46,204 nucleotides of DNA from NCBI GenBank assembly GCA_013334575.1, contig JAAXXG010000008.1:1-46204 (forward strand), in the 5' to 3' direction. Positions within the stretch are counted from its first letter, which is position 1. The number at the start of each line of letters is the position of its first letter. Origin of the DNA: Candidatus Moraniibacteriota bacterium. Lineage in GTDB: Bacteria; Patescibacteriota; Minisyncoccia; Moranbacterales; UBA1568. Below the pieces are notes generated by a model, which worked only from the letters and a program-made list of their open reading frames with translations, was not told the DNA's origin and made no database searches. Shown one piece after another: positions 18,368 through 28,290 of this stretch. A program made the translations under genes and the position numbers.

Positions 18368-19231
18368 ATGGACAGAACGAATGAAATCCCGCTTTTCCTG
18401 CGAACCGAATACGACCAGGCAGACGTAACCTTCCGTTTCATATTCAATCGTCATTCGATAGACATCCTCCGCTTCACGAGCTGGATGGAGTCCTTCACAA
18501 GAATAGAGGAACTCGAACGGTCCCTGAATTCCAAAAGGCCTATCGGCATAAACGGCTGCCTTATCCCGGATTCGCAGTTCACATACCGATACGAACTTCC
18601 ATGCCTCTACCGGGATCCGTACGAATGCCGGACATGCGGAGGCGCCGGCTACCGGTTCGGATGCGTATGCGCGAATTGTCGCGGAACCGGCACACAACGG
18701 GAAGACGATCCGAACGCCCGACAATCGTTCGATGATTTCTGTCGGACACTCCGTTTCACTACAGAGCTGTTCGAATCGGCAATAACCCTGCACGAGATTG
18801 CCGGAAGGGAGACGACCGAGTCCTTCCAGCAGACCGAAAGACAAACGATGCTGTATTTCTTCGACGACGAAACAGGATATGACTCAGCGATGCGGGGATG
18901 GTTAGAGAAAACCATCGTCGACTCGGCATCGTCATTCACGGAACCGGAACGACTCACCGTATCGGAATCCATGCGAAGCGTGAATGCGCGACTGTTCGCG
19001 GACCGGCAACGACACGAGGCATATGAGTTTCCGTTCTATAGCGCACCGCATTTCGAACTGCAGGTTCCCGGAAGTCACAGCGCTCTCGTGCTCGACAGGA
19101 AGGCCGGGCTTCTTCGAGAGGGATACCGGCTCAACAGCCACAACGTCGACGGAAGATCATCGCAGGTGATGCTTATCGCCGGACTCGCGACGATCGATCG
19201 CATCGCGCGGGAACGCCTTACGGGACGATAA
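18368..19231 (+). CDS. Hypothetical protein with DnaJ-like CxxCxGxG zinc-finger motifs
   Basis: ECRTCGGAGYRFGCVCANCRGTGTQ within a 287-aa ORF; independent gene flanked by terminators. Confidence 0.75.
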   Translation: MDRTNEIPLFLRTEYDQADVTFRFIFNRHSIDILRFTSWMESFTRIEELERSLNSKRPIGINGCLIPDSQFTYRYELPCLYRDPYECRTCGGAGYRFGCVCANCRGTGTQREDDPNARQSFDDFCRTLRFTTELFESAITLHEIAGRETTESFQQTERQTMLYFFDDETGYDSAMRGWLEKTIVDSASSFTEPERLTVSESMRSVNARLFADRQRHEAYEFPFYSAPHFELQVPGSHSALVLDRKAGLLREGYRLNSHNVDGRSSQVMLIAGLATIDRIARERLTGR

Positions 19232-19270
19232 ACAAAGCCGTCGTCCTTGCCGCGAGCAGGCAGGAAACGG

Positions 19271-19298
19271 AAAGCCTCATGTGAACACGTGAGGCTTT
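19271..19298 (+). terminator. Terminator AAAGCCTCA-hairpin-TGAGGCTTTT
   Basis: Stem-loop with T-run after 18368..19231. Confidence 0.7.
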
Positions 19299-19316
19299 TC
19301 CCGCTTCTCCCTCCAC

Positions 19317-19352
19317 AAGCAGAAAACCCGCATTACTGCGGGTTTTCTGCTT
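19317..19352. terminator. AAGCAGAAAACCCGCA-TTAC-TGCGGGTTTTCTGCTT bidirectional terminator
   Basis: Perfect 16-bp stem downstream of the histone-like gene. Confidence 0.8.
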
Positions 19353-19381
19353 GAAGAACCAAAAAAATCGGAGAAAGAAAA

Positions 19382-19561
19382 CTACTTCTTCTTGGCGACC
19401 TTCTTGGTGGCCTTCTTGGCGACCTTCTTGACCGCCTTCTTGGCGACCTTCTTGACCGCCTTCTTGGCGACCTTCTTGACCGCCTTCTTGGCGACCTTCT
19501 TCACCGCCTTCTTGGCGACCTTCTTGACGGACTTCTTCGCCGCCTTCTTCTTTGCTGCCAT
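19382..19561 (-). CDS. Histone H1-like Lys/Ala-rich DNA-binding protein with tandem KKVAKKAV repeats
   Basis: MAAKKKAAKKSVKKVAKKAVKKVAKKAV...; ~24-bp tandem repeat; SD GGAGGTGAACCAC upstream of ATG. Confidence 0.88.
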   Translation of the reverse strand: MAAKKKAAKKSVKKVAKKAVKKVAKKAVKKVAKKAVKKVAKKAVKKVAKKATKKVAKKK

Positions 19562-19652
19562 GTGGTTCACCTCCTTTCGTTTTTTCCGCGTATGCGGATG
19601 TGTTGCACGATGGAACGAATGATTCGTTGCACCGCTCCCTCCGTGCGTTGTT

Positions 19653-19686
19653 TATGTCGTATCGGAATTTTTTTCCGATACGTTTT
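19653..19686. promoter_or_regulatory. Inverted repeat CGTATCGGAA-(T)n-TTCCGATACG in the histone-like gene 5' region
   Basis: Perfect ~10-bp stem, AT-rich surroundings. Confidence 0.5.
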
Positions 19687-20229
19687 CATTATAATTTTTT
19701 TTTCAAAAAAATCAAAGTGATTTTTTTTCCTGTCAAGCGTTCATGATCGGCGATAAGAACACGATTTGAAAATCAATAACGCGATGACACCAAACGAATC
19801 GATGAACGAAGGATCGGTAACGAAGATACGTATCCGATATCATGATACCGAAACAGGAACGCCGCATGAACCTTCTTCATTCTTGTCGCAATGATTCATA
19901 ACGGAAGATTCCTTCGCGCCCGCCGTTCTTCGCCGACTCCGAAACGATCAGTTACGGACCCGAGAGACCTTCGCAACGGGGTTCCGATCGAACGTTTCCC
20001 TTCCGAGGCCCTTCTGATGCGCTCTTCCGCCACCGAAATATCGAAAAATGCCCATATAACGCAAGAAACCGGTCGTTTGTAAAGTTGACGCGCAGTCTCC
20101 GCGACCGTACCATGGGACATACAGGGGGTCGATCCGCCGCGGACCCGTCCGTCGGCGATATCGAGGATCAGGCTTCAACGCAAGCGGTTCCTTCCACAAT
20201 CAGTAATACTAGAAAGGAAGGTGAATCAC

Positions 20230-20808
20230 ATGGAAGAAGACAAGGACATGAGTTACGAAGAGGGAATGTCGGAAAAGGTGAAGACGTGGATTCAGGAAAA
20301 CCTTCGGGTCATCACGAGCGTCTTCATCGTCGCGGTCATCGCGTTCGGTATCTATTCGTATTCCGATCGCACGGTTCCGTCCGAGAACGCCGACCTGAAA
20401 AAGATAGAGTCATCCGAAACGGCGAAGGAGGAGACGTCGGGTGACACGGTATCGGAGGAAACGCAGCCGCAGAAGGAAGTACAGCCGACCGAAGCGAGCC
20501 AGGAAACGGAAGGATCCTTCATCGAGACCGCCGGTCGCGGTGACGGATTGACGCACCTCGCCCGCCGCGCCGCGGCCGATTACCTCGAAAAGAACGCGGA
20601 TTCGTCCGTCACGGTCGAACACCGCGTCTACATCGAGGACTATCTCCGCAAGAAGGTCGGGCACACCGGAGGAGTGAAGATGGGGACCAGTGTCGAATTT
20701 TCCAAGGACCTCATCCGCGAAGCCGTCGACGCGTCGAAGCGTCTCAACGATCGCCAGCTCGAGAATCTGAAGCGGTATTCCGCGCGCGTTTCCGAGTTTC
20801 GGAAATAG
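20230..20808 (+). CDS. Membrane-anchored protein with LysM-like C-terminal domain (shared with the giant protein at 23937-28232)
   Basis: TM (VITSVFIVAVIAFGIYSY) plus GRGDGLTHLARRAAADYLEKN...HRVYIEDYLRKKVGHTGGVKMGTSVEFSKDLIREAVDAS. Confidence 0.78.
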   Translation: MEEDKDMSYEEGMSEKVKTWIQENLRVITSVFIVAVIAFGIYSYSDRTVPSENADLKKIESSETAKEETSGDTVSEETQPQKEVQPTEASQETEGSFIETAGRGDGLTHLARRAAADYLEKNADSSVTVEHRVYIEDYLRKKVGHTGGVKMGTSVEFSKDLIREAVDASKRLNDRQLENLKRYSARVSEFRK

Positions 20809-20843
20809 CGGCTGAACCCGCACCACTTTAGTACCTTTTCTAC

Positions 20844-20873
20844 GGAAAAGCCCCGCAACTGCGGGGCTTTTCC
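20844..20873. terminator. GGAAAAGCCCCGC-AACT-GCGGGGCTTTTCC bidirectional terminator
   Basis: Perfect 13-bp stem between convergent genes. Confidence 0.88.
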
Positions 20874-20891
20874 GTTTCCTGCGGTTCGACG

Positions 20892-23426
20892 TCATCCGAG
20901 ACCGTGCGAACCGCGAACGAACTGGTTCACACGGGAGAGGATCTCGCGATTTACGATGTTCGCGTCCCGGCCGTACCGGAGACGGGAAAGCTCCTTGAGC
21001 GCGGCGGCAACCTCACGGTCCCCCGACGGAGACGGAAGCGTCTTCATGTTGAACGGCTTCGACTGTTCGCCGTTTATGAGCAATCTGGCGAATCCCTGCC
21101 GATTGTCGACATTCATGAGGTCGTTCGCCGTGAAGACCGGAGCGAACTGCTTCTCAAGAAATTCGGCGTCTTCGGGACCGACCCGCAGCGCGACCATCGA
21201 TCCGACGTTTCCGAACACCGCTTTCGAGATTTCCTCCTTCAGCTGACCGATGAACTGATGCACGATGATGAGGTCGAGCCGGTATTTTCGGGCTTCGGAC
21301 AGGATCTGCGCGATCGAGTTCGTCGTCACGTTCTGAAACTCGTCCATGTAGAGATAGAAGTCCCTGCGCTCGGACTCCGGCATGTCGACGCGGGAAAGCG
21401 CCGACATGAGAAGCTTCCCGACGATGACCATACCGAGAAGCCGGGCGTTGATTTCGCCGATCTTCCCCTTCGAGAGATTGACGAGCAGGATCTTCCCCTC
21501 GTCCATGACCTTCCGGAAATCGACACCCGATTCCTGCTGCGCGATGATCGGCCGCATGATATCGTTAGAGATGAACGCGGTAAGCTTGGAGGTGATGTAC
21601 GGCACCATGTTCGCGAGCGCCGCCTCGCCGCCCGCCTTTTCGGCTTCCTTGGTCCAGAAATCACGCACGATAGGATTCGCGCAATGGGACAGCTTCATCC
21701 TCCGGAAATCCTCGTCGGCCAGGACCCGGGATATCTCCATGAGCGTCGATCCGCTCTCCGGATGTTCCATGATGAGGAGCATCGCATTGCGCATGTACTG
21801 CTCGAACATCGGTCCTCCGGTCGACTTCAGGTCGTACAACTGGTCGAAGATGCCGATCATCTCGTTTATGACGAACGTCTTCTGTTCCGGGTGCTTCGGA
21901 TCGAACTCGAGCATATTGAGTCCGATCGGCCGTTCGGTGTCGGACGGATCGAAGAGGATCACGTCGTCAGCGCGCTCCCGCGGTATGGACGCAAGGATGT
22001 TCTCGATCGCGTCTCCGTGCGGATCGATGAAGCAGAATCCGTGCTTCTGCCGCGCGTCCCACTTCGCAAGACCCTCGATGAAATATGATTTTCCGGTCCC
22101 GGTCTGGCCGATGACGTACAGGTGTCGGCGACGGTCGTCGTCAGTAAGCCTGACCTCCGTCCGGATGCCGCGATAGTCGTTGTACCCGAGCGGCAGCCCC
22201 TCCTTCGGGATGTTGATCGGTGGCGCGGCCGCGCCTGCCTTGAGCCACTTGATCTTCGGAGTCTCCGTGACCGAGATCGGAAAATGAAAGACGCTCGCGA
22301 CCTCCTCGGTCGAGAGAAGCATCGCATGCTCGTCATCGTAGTTTCGAAAGATGTAATCGAACGCGGCCTGCCGGCTTTTCTTCCGTTTCTTCACCCGGAA
22401 CGAGTTCACGCCGGTATTGTCGAACTGGGTGAATGCGTTCTCGACGTGTGAAAGGATCTGTTCCGCCCGCTCCTCCGTCGAAGCCGACGCCAGCAGGCGG
22501 ACATTCACCCGGAAGGCGGGGAGATTTGATTTTCCCTCGATCGCCTTTATGAGCTCCTGCTCTTCCGGGGTGAGCGATACCGGAGCCTTTTCCGGCGACG
22601 GCACGTTCGGATTCGTCTTGGTCGTGCCGAAGGTGACCGTGGAAGCCGTCTCCTGAACGACCGACTTGGCGATACTGCGGGCGAACGACGATCGGGACGC
22701 GAGCGGACTCTCGATCGCCTGCTTGAGACGGGTCCCCTGCTGCATGCGCTGCGCCACCTCCTTACCGTGCCGTCGCCATTCGCTTCCCCTCACCGGAGCG
22801 AGTACGAGCTGGACGACCGCACCCTCGACATCGGTATCCATCTTACTCATCGCCGTCGCGATCTCGTCGAGCGAATCGGTTCCCATCATGCGGTAAGTCC
22901 GGAGCGGAAGAGCGGGTGCCGCCTTGAGATCGAGCACCGAGACCGCCGTGAAGCTTCCGGGAGTGAAAATGGTGTAGTCCGAGGCCTTCTCGATGACCGC
23001 ATCGGGAAAAAAGCTGTGGATCTGTTTCTCGATCCCGTCCCGAAAACGTTTCGGCATCGAGATGAAGAAGAGTATCTCCTCGCTCCCCGCCGGTTTGGCG
23101 ATCTCGAGCACGATGGTCGGTGCCTCGTAAAAAAAGCGCTTCACCGGATTGGTTTTCCGCTTGAAGAGCGCCATCGCCTCGAGAAGTTTTTCCATGACAA
23201 GCACTTCTTCCTTCCACGCCTCAGCCTGTCTCTGTTCGCCGGAACGTTCGGTCGGCTTGGCGACCCGCACCAACTCGACGTCCATAGCGATGGACTGGTT
23301 GACCTGCGAGCGGAATCTCATGAAGCTCCGCGCGACGAGCGCGCCGCCGGAAAGGATGGTACAAAGTCCCGAGAGAACGATGAGCGGCAGAAGCGCCGCA
23401 CTGTCGACCGCGAATGAGGTTTCCAT
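20892..23426 (-). CDS. VirD4/TraG/TraD-like type IV secretion ATPase
   Basis: Walker A YVIGQTGTGKSYFIEGLAKW; FCFIDPHGDAIENIL; FYLYMDEFQNVTTNSIAQILSEARKYRLDLIIVHQFIGQL. Confidence 0.9.
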   Translation of the reverse strand: METSFAVDSAALLPLIVLSGLCTILSGGALVARSFMRFRSQVNQSIAMDVELVRVAKPTERSGEQRQAEAWKEEVLVMEKLLEAMALFKRKTNPVKRFFYEAPTIVLEIAKPAGSEEILFFISMPKRFRDGIEKQIHSFFPDAVIEKASDYTIFTPGSFTAVSVLDLKAAPALPLRTYRMMGTDSLDEIATAMSKMDTDVEGAVVQLVLAPVRGSEWRRHGKEVAQRMQQGTRLKQAIESPLASRSSFARSIAKSVVQETASTVTFGTTKTNPNVPSPEKAPVSLTPEEQELIKAIEGKSNLPAFRVNVRLLASASTEERAEQILSHVENAFTQFDNTGVNSFRVKKRKKSRQAAFDYIFRNYDDEHAMLLSTEEVASVFHFPISVTETPKIKWLKAGAAAPPINIPKEGLPLGYNDYRGIRTEVRLTDDDRRRHLYVIGQTGTGKSYFIEGLAKWDARQKHGFCFIDPHGDAIENILASIPRERADDVILFDPSDTERPIGLNMLEFDPKHPEQKTFVINEMIGIFDQLYDLKSTGGPMFEQYMRNAMLLIMEHPESGSTLMEISRVLADEDFRRMKLSHCANPIVRDFWTKEAEKAGGEAALANMVPYITSKLTAFISNDIMRPIIAQQESGVDFRKVMDEGKILLVNLSKGKIGEINARLLGMVIVGKLLMSALSRVDMPESERRDFYLYMDEFQNVTTNSIAQILSEARKYRLDLIIVHQFIGQLKEEISKAVFGNVGSMVALRVGPEDAEFLEKQFAPVFTANDLMNVDNRQGFARLLINGEQSKPFNMKTLPSPSGDREVAAALKELSRLRYGRDANIVNREILSRVNQFVRGSHGLG

Positions 23427-23458
23427 AACGTTCGTGTTCGTGTTCGTGTTCGTGTTGC
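23427..23458. repeat. Hexanucleotide microsatellite (GTGTTC)n, ~4 units
   Basis: AACGTTCGTGTTCGTGTTCGTGTTCGTGTTGC abutting the ATPase start codon. Confidence 0.85.
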
Positions 23459-23473
23459 TTCCGCCTCTCCGTC

Positions 23474-23914
23474 TCAGTCGCGACCGATGACCCCCTTCGC
23501 GACGAGCGCGTCATAAAATCGCTCCGCGAGGGCATCATGCATCCGATCGAGCGCGTAATAATCGTTCAGATGAAGCGCTACCTTGACCGCATATTCCGGC
23601 CCCTTGGCCTCGACAAGCGAAAGCAGCTTGGAAACCCGCGCCTCCTCGTCGACCTCACCGAAAACGGCTTCCGCGTCTACCGCGACGGCAGCCGTATCGT
23701 CCTCGTCGTCCGATGCGGGAGAAACCGTCCGAGACGGCATCTTCGAGAGTATCTCGGAAAACGTCTCCCGCGCCCGCTCCTGTGACCGCTCAACCGCCTG
23801 CGCGGCAGGCCGTTCCATATCGGTCATGACGATCTCCTCCCGTCCCGACCGAACCGATCCTGCCGCATCCTCGAAGGATCCTCCTTCCACCGGAACGTTC
23901 ATATCCTGTGCCAT
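23474..23914 (-). CDS. Hypothetical protein, cotranscribed with the ATPase
   Basis: 146-aa ORF; SKLLSLVEAKGPEYAVKVALHLNDYYALDRMHDALAERFYDALVAKGVI. Confidence 0.75.
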   Translation of the reverse strand: MAQDMNVPVEGGSFEDAAGSVRSGREEIVMTDMERPAAQAVERSQERARETFSEILSKMPSRTVSPASDDEDDTAAVAVDAEAVFGEVDEEARVSKLLSLVEAKGPEYAVKVALHLNDYYALDRMHDALAERFYDALVAKGVIGRD

Positions 23915-23936
23915 ATCCCGTTTCTCTTACCGATTA

Positions 23937-26900
23937 TCAGTTTTTCGCCACTGCGTTACCCGCCGTCTTCGACGCCTCCAACGCCGCCTTCGCGAACGAA
24001 TCAAGCTCCTTATCGGAAACCGATGAGATCTGAGTCGCCGGATCGAGTCCCTTCTTTGCCATTTCGACCGATATCCGCTCAAAATAGGCGCGGAACGTCT
24101 CAGTCGATCCGATCGTCTCCGGCGATACCTCGCTTCGACGGGCCGCGATCAGGAATTTCCCGAGCCTTCTCATTCCTTCTTCGTTCATTCCCGACGAAGC
24201 GTCGAGCCGTTCGGGCTGCGCGACCGCAAGCAGGCAATCACGATAGACACCCTTCGAGGACTGCTTTGCGAATTTCAGAAACATGTCGTTATTCACGCCC
24301 CCGCCGGTCGCAGGAAACAGTTCCCGAGCCGACGCTGACGCAGCCTTCCGAAAACGCTCGAGACTGACGGAGTCGACCAGGTATTTTTTTGCATCTTTCG
24401 ATATGACGGAACTCCTCATCGAAACGAGTTTCGGATCCGCAGCGACCGTCTCCGTCGCAGCCGTTTTCGCTCCATCGGCAGCCGCAGATACGCCGGCATC
24501 TTTCCCTGCGAATCCACCGTCTTTCATGCCCTGACGATCGGCCTCAGCACCCGAAACGCTCTTTTCCACGACAGGCGAACGAGCCTCCGGAGCCACATTT
24601 GAGCTTCCGTTTCCGGCGACTGCTTCGGCGGACGCGGCACCGGATCCCGAACCGGGCGTTGCCGTAGCACCTTCCGGTTGAAACTCACTCACCCGATCCG
24701 CATACGTTCTCAGTCCCTCTACCTGCGTCGCACTCAGTCCGTTCGCTTTCGCGGCCGCCTCCTTCATCATCTCATCGGAAAACTCGATCTTGTCACCGAC
24801 ATTCAGAGCGCCCGAATGTCCGACCTTCTTGCTCAGATAATCCTCGACATACACCTTCTGCTCCGCGGAAAGCCCCTTCAATTCCGGCGTCCTCGCGGCA
24901 TACTCCGCAAACGCGCGCCGGGCGAGATGAGTCACTCCATCGCCGCGACGAGCCTCCTCAACGACGTTCCCCGCGGACCGAACGACACCGGGAACAGCCC
25001 CCCTCGTCTCAGCGACTACCTTTGCCGCGGCTTCGGAGCCGCGTCCGCTCCCGCTTGCGACACGCTCGACGGCACTGCGAACCGCACCCGCCGATCGCGA
25101 CGCCCCCTTCGTCTCAACAGTTCCCTTTGCCGCCATCTCAGCCCCTTGTCCGCTTCCACCCGATACCTGCCGGGCGGCATCGCTAACCGCATTGCCACCC
25201 ATCGACTGACCCGAGCCCGCCTCCTCCCCGTAAATCCGATCGAGGTGTTCCCTTGCCGACATCGCCCCGTGACTCGGGCCGGACGACGGAAATTCCGGCT
25301 GTATCTCCGAAAAGAACCTGACAGCTCCAAGAATCCGTTTCGCCCCCTCAACTGTCCCCATACCAAGCATGGCGATCGTACCGGACACCACCATCCCGTT
25401 CTGCATCTCTTTCCAGCGATACGACTTTCTCTTGTCCTGAGTCTCGGTCTCCTCCCGCTTCAGGCGCGTACCGAATCGATTATCGATCGCGTGGCGATGC
25501 TCCGCATCAGAAAATAATCCGAGACTCATCTCCGCCCTCGCAAGCGCCTCCATGAGCGCGACACGGGCACGCACACCCTCAGCACCATCACCGAACTTAA
25601 CGGCGTCCGTCTTCAGTCGCTCCTTTACGTATTCGACTCGTGACTGAAGTGCAGCAAGTGCCCGTTCCGACTGCACGCTATCGGGCTCCGCGACCCGGAC
25701 CTGTTCACTGATATCATCGAGACGTTCCGCAAGTCCGCGTTTCCCTCGGTCTCCACTCATCTCCTCCAAGGACGCGGATGCTCTCACCATTCTCCGCTTC
25801 CCCGCGACTAGTCGTTCCTCGGATTTCCGACTCGGAACAGTCATAAGCTTCCGGAACCATCCTGTATCAGACGGAACGTCTTTCACGACGGGATCCATAC
25901 CTCGACGCGCGCGCCTATCCTGTTCAGCCAGCGACTCCTCCGCGCGGCGATATGCCATGACTCCGCCGGAAACCATCGAAACCAGGGGAGCGACCGCGAG
26001 TCCGAGAGTCCCGGCGACACCCATAGCCGTCGCCGCCGCCATTCCTGCCGCCCGTGCTCCGGCACCGCCGACGAAATACGCCGCACGTTCCGCAGCAACC
26101 GTTCGGAAGAACGATTTTACCGGTGACCAACGACTCGTGTCCGTTGCCTCATCGAGATAATCCTCCACCTCCGGATGCGCCTGCAGATATCGCATGAGTC
26201 GAACGCGATTATCCGCGATCCGAAGCGCCACGTGTTCGTCGCGAAGCGTTCCGTACTCGGCCGGATGTTCACGTTCACGGTCGATATACCCTTCCAGCCG
26301 CTCCACTGCCGCATCGTATACCGCCTTCGCCTCCTCGTATCGCTTCCGATCCCGCTTCGTCGCACCGGGAAGTCCCCACTCCTGCGGGATATTCGCGAAC
26401 TGAAAAGCCGCGCCATTGAACGCGTCCCATTCCGACTTCGCCGTCTCGTCATCCTTCAACGCCTCAACCGGAGAAAGGAACCGGATGTCGAATCTTCCGG
26501 TTTCCGCGTTTCGCGATACATCCAAGCCGCTCATCGTCACCCAACGTGAGAGTTGCTCGATATCGGCACGATACTCCTCGATGCCGCCACTCAGCACAGT
26601 TTCAGCCACGTCGCGTCTCGCGCGCGTCAATCTGAAGTTCCGCATTGCCCCCAGCGCGACGGTGTCATGCGCCCGATCCTCGATCTTCCGGGCAGCCGAC
26701 TGCCGAAGCATCTCGGCGACGAACACCTGCTGACCCTCCGTAAGTTCGGAAAGCCCCGGGATGGCATGAAGCTCGGACGCGTCTATCCCGAACCGTTCAA
26801 ATCGCTTGCACACCTCCGCGGAAAAAGTCAGGGCATCGGGATCTCCGTTTCCCTTAACCTCGGGCCGCAAAGAATCCGCCTTCTCATCCGAAAAGGCTTC

Positions 26901-28265
26901 CTCGGGAACTTCCCCTGTCAGATCGTACAGTTCCCACTTCAGACGGGAAAGATCTTCTTCCAGAGATTTCATTCTCGCTTCGAGAGCCCCGACTTCCTCG
27001 TCGAGCTTCTTTCTAACGTCATCGGTATGAGCCAAAGAGCCGAAAGCGTCGGCAACGGAACGCATACCCCCTTTGAAAGCATGTCTCTTCCGATCCAATT
27101 CACTCTCGATCATCCGCAACTCCTCTTCGAGTTCGGCGATTTTCCGCTTTTTCGCCTCGATACCTTTTTCCGGAATCGACCCGCCCGAATCGGCTTCCGA
27201 AGTCAGTCGTTCGGATTTGGAATCATAATCGTGACCAATCGGAATCGGCCGATCATAGAATGCCGCTGACACGAGCGCCTCCGAAGAGGCCGGAGCGGCC
27301 GGCTCAGGTTCTCTCGATCCCTGAACCGTGATCGGATCGGCCGCGGCATCGGCTACACCTCCTGTCGCATCCGCTCCGGCATGGCCTGGTTCCACTGTCA
27401 CGGATGAGTCCGCCGGCTCATCAATCCCCGGTTCCGTGCCGACCGGATTCGCGTCTTTCCTGTCGATCTTGTCGAATGAGACGGCGTTCAGCATCCCGAT
27501 GATTTCGTTCCGCGCCGTTTCGAGCGCCGGTACCTCGGTCAATGCGGTCGCATCTTTCCGGCTCCGTACGTACAGATCATTTATCCGTTTTCCCAACGTC
27601 TTCTGAATGCGATCAAGTCGCTCCCGAATCGGCTTCAATGCCAGGAGAAGTTCGGACCGTTTCTTCTTTTCCTCCTCGAGTTCCTTGCAATCCCTCTCAA
27701 ACTGGACCTCATCATCCCCCTTCGCCCTCCCTTTTCTGGATCCGGGAACGTACTCCGAAGACTCGATCCTCCTCCATAGATCTCTTATATGACTCCTGAC
27801 ATCCCGCAAACTCCGCACGTCCAACGTCAATTCCTCGAGAGAGCGCACCTCTCCATCAGGGGAGACCACGCCAAGATCCTTCTCGGCGACGACCTCCGGA
27901 TACCTTCTCAGGACCTCAAGAATCTCCGGTCCGCCTGGGATCTCCTCTTCCTCAAAATCCCGCTCGCGGAACAACGCCTCGGCATAACGGATTTTCGTCC
28001 TGATACTCTTTTTCCACGCCTTTTCATTCTTACCCAAGACGGCATCATCGCGGTCAAGCTCCTGCATCTTCGTCAGGAGCGCATCATGAAGACTCCTGCA
28101 TTCCTTTCCGGAAAGACGGCTGAGATACCAGACGAATTCCGACTGCCCGAAATTGAGCACATCCTCCAACGGACGCACCGACCCGGCCTCAAAAGTCCTC
28201 CTCGTCTTGTCCGGTTGAACCTTCCTATCCATACGAAGAATCCGTGCACGGCAACTCCCACGCAT
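23937..28265 (-). CDS. Giant (~1430-1442 aa) coiled-coil membrane protein with C-terminal LysM-like domain
   Basis: Long Glu/Lys/Arg coiled coil; Gly/Ala TM region (YFVGGAGARAAGMAAATAMGVAGTLGLAVAPLVSMVSGGVMAY); RRGDGVTHLARRAFAEYAARTPE...QKVYVEDYLSKKVGHSGALNVGDKIEFSDEMM. Start uncertain (28265 or 28232). Confidence 0.82.
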   Translation of the reverse strand: MRGSCRARILRMDRKVQPDKTRRTFEAGSVRPLEDVLNFGQSEFVWYLSRLSGKECRSLHDALLTKMQELDRDDAVLGKNEKAWKKSIRTKIRYAEALFRERDFEEEEIPGGPEILEVLRRYPEVVAEKDLGVVSPDGEVRSLEELTLDVRSLRDVRSHIRDLWRRIESSEYVPGSRKGRAKGDDEVQFERDCKELEEEKKKRSELLLALKPIRERLDRIQKTLGKRINDLYVRSRKDATALTEVPALETARNEIIGMLNAVSFDKIDRKDANPVGTEPGIDEPADSSVTVEPGHAGADATGGVADAAADPITVQGSREPEPAAPASSEALVSAAFYDRPIPIGHDYDSKSERLTSEADSGGSIPEKGIEAKKRKIAELEEELRMIESELDRKRHAFKGGMRSVADAFGSLAHTDDVRKKLDEEVGALEARMKSLEEDLSRLKWELYDLTGEVPEEAFSDEKADSLRPEVKGNGDPDALTFSAEVCKRFERFGIDASELHAIPGLSELTEGQQVFVAEMLRQSAARKIEDRAHDTVALGAMRNFRLTRARRDVAETVLSGGIEEYRADIEQLSRWVTMSGLDVSRNAETGRFDIRFLSPVEALKDDETAKSEWDAFNGAAFQFANIPQEWGLPGATKRDRKRYEEAKAVYDAAVERLEGYIDREREHPAEYGTLRDEHVALRIADNRVRLMRYLQAHPEVEDYLDEATDTSRWSPVKSFFRTVAAERAAYFVGGAGARAAGMAAATAMGVAGTLGLAVAPLVSMVSGGVMAYRRAEESLAEQDRRARRGMDPVVKDVPSDTGWFRKLMTVPSRKSEERLVAGKRRMVRASASLEEMSGDRGKRGLAERLDDISEQVRVAEPDSVQSERALAALQSRVEYVKERLKTDAVKFGDGAEGVRARVALMEALARAEMSLGLFSDAEHRHAIDNRFGTRLKREETETQDKRKSYRWKEMQNGMVVSGTIAMLGMGTVEGAKRILGAVRFFSEIQPEFPSSGPSHGAMSAREHLDRIYGEEAGSGQSMGGNAVSDAARQVSGGSGQGAEMAAKGTVETKGASRSAGAVRSAVERVASGSGRGSEAAAKVVAETRGAVPGVVRSAGNVVEEARRGDGVTHLARRAFAEYAARTPELKGLSAEQKVYVEDYLSKKVGHSGALNVGDKIEFSDEMMKEAAAKANGLSATQVEGLRTYADRVSEFQPEGATATPGSGSGAASAEAVAGNGSSNVAPEARSPVVEKSVSGAEADRQGMKDGGFAGKDAGVSAAADGAKTAATETVAADPKLVSMRSSVISKDAKKYLVDSVSLERFRKAASASARELFPATGGGVNNDMFLKFAKQSSKGVYRDCLLAVAQPERLDASSGMNEEGMRRLGKFLIAARRSEVSPETIGSTETFRAYFERISVEMAKKGLDPATQISSVSDKELDSFAKAALEASKTAGNAVAKN

Positions 28266-28290
28266 CGGCGTGAACGCTTCCGCCTCCTTT

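Noticed and set aside
20904-22088. 394-aa plus ORF antisense to the VirD4-like ATPase
   Set aside because: Shadow frame of a clear ATPase gene; charged, low-complexity composition.
24678-25517. Long plus-strand ORFs antisense to the giant protein (also 26553-27269, 27789-28331)
   Set aside because: High-GC mirror frames; Arg/Pro/Ser-rich with no domain signal.
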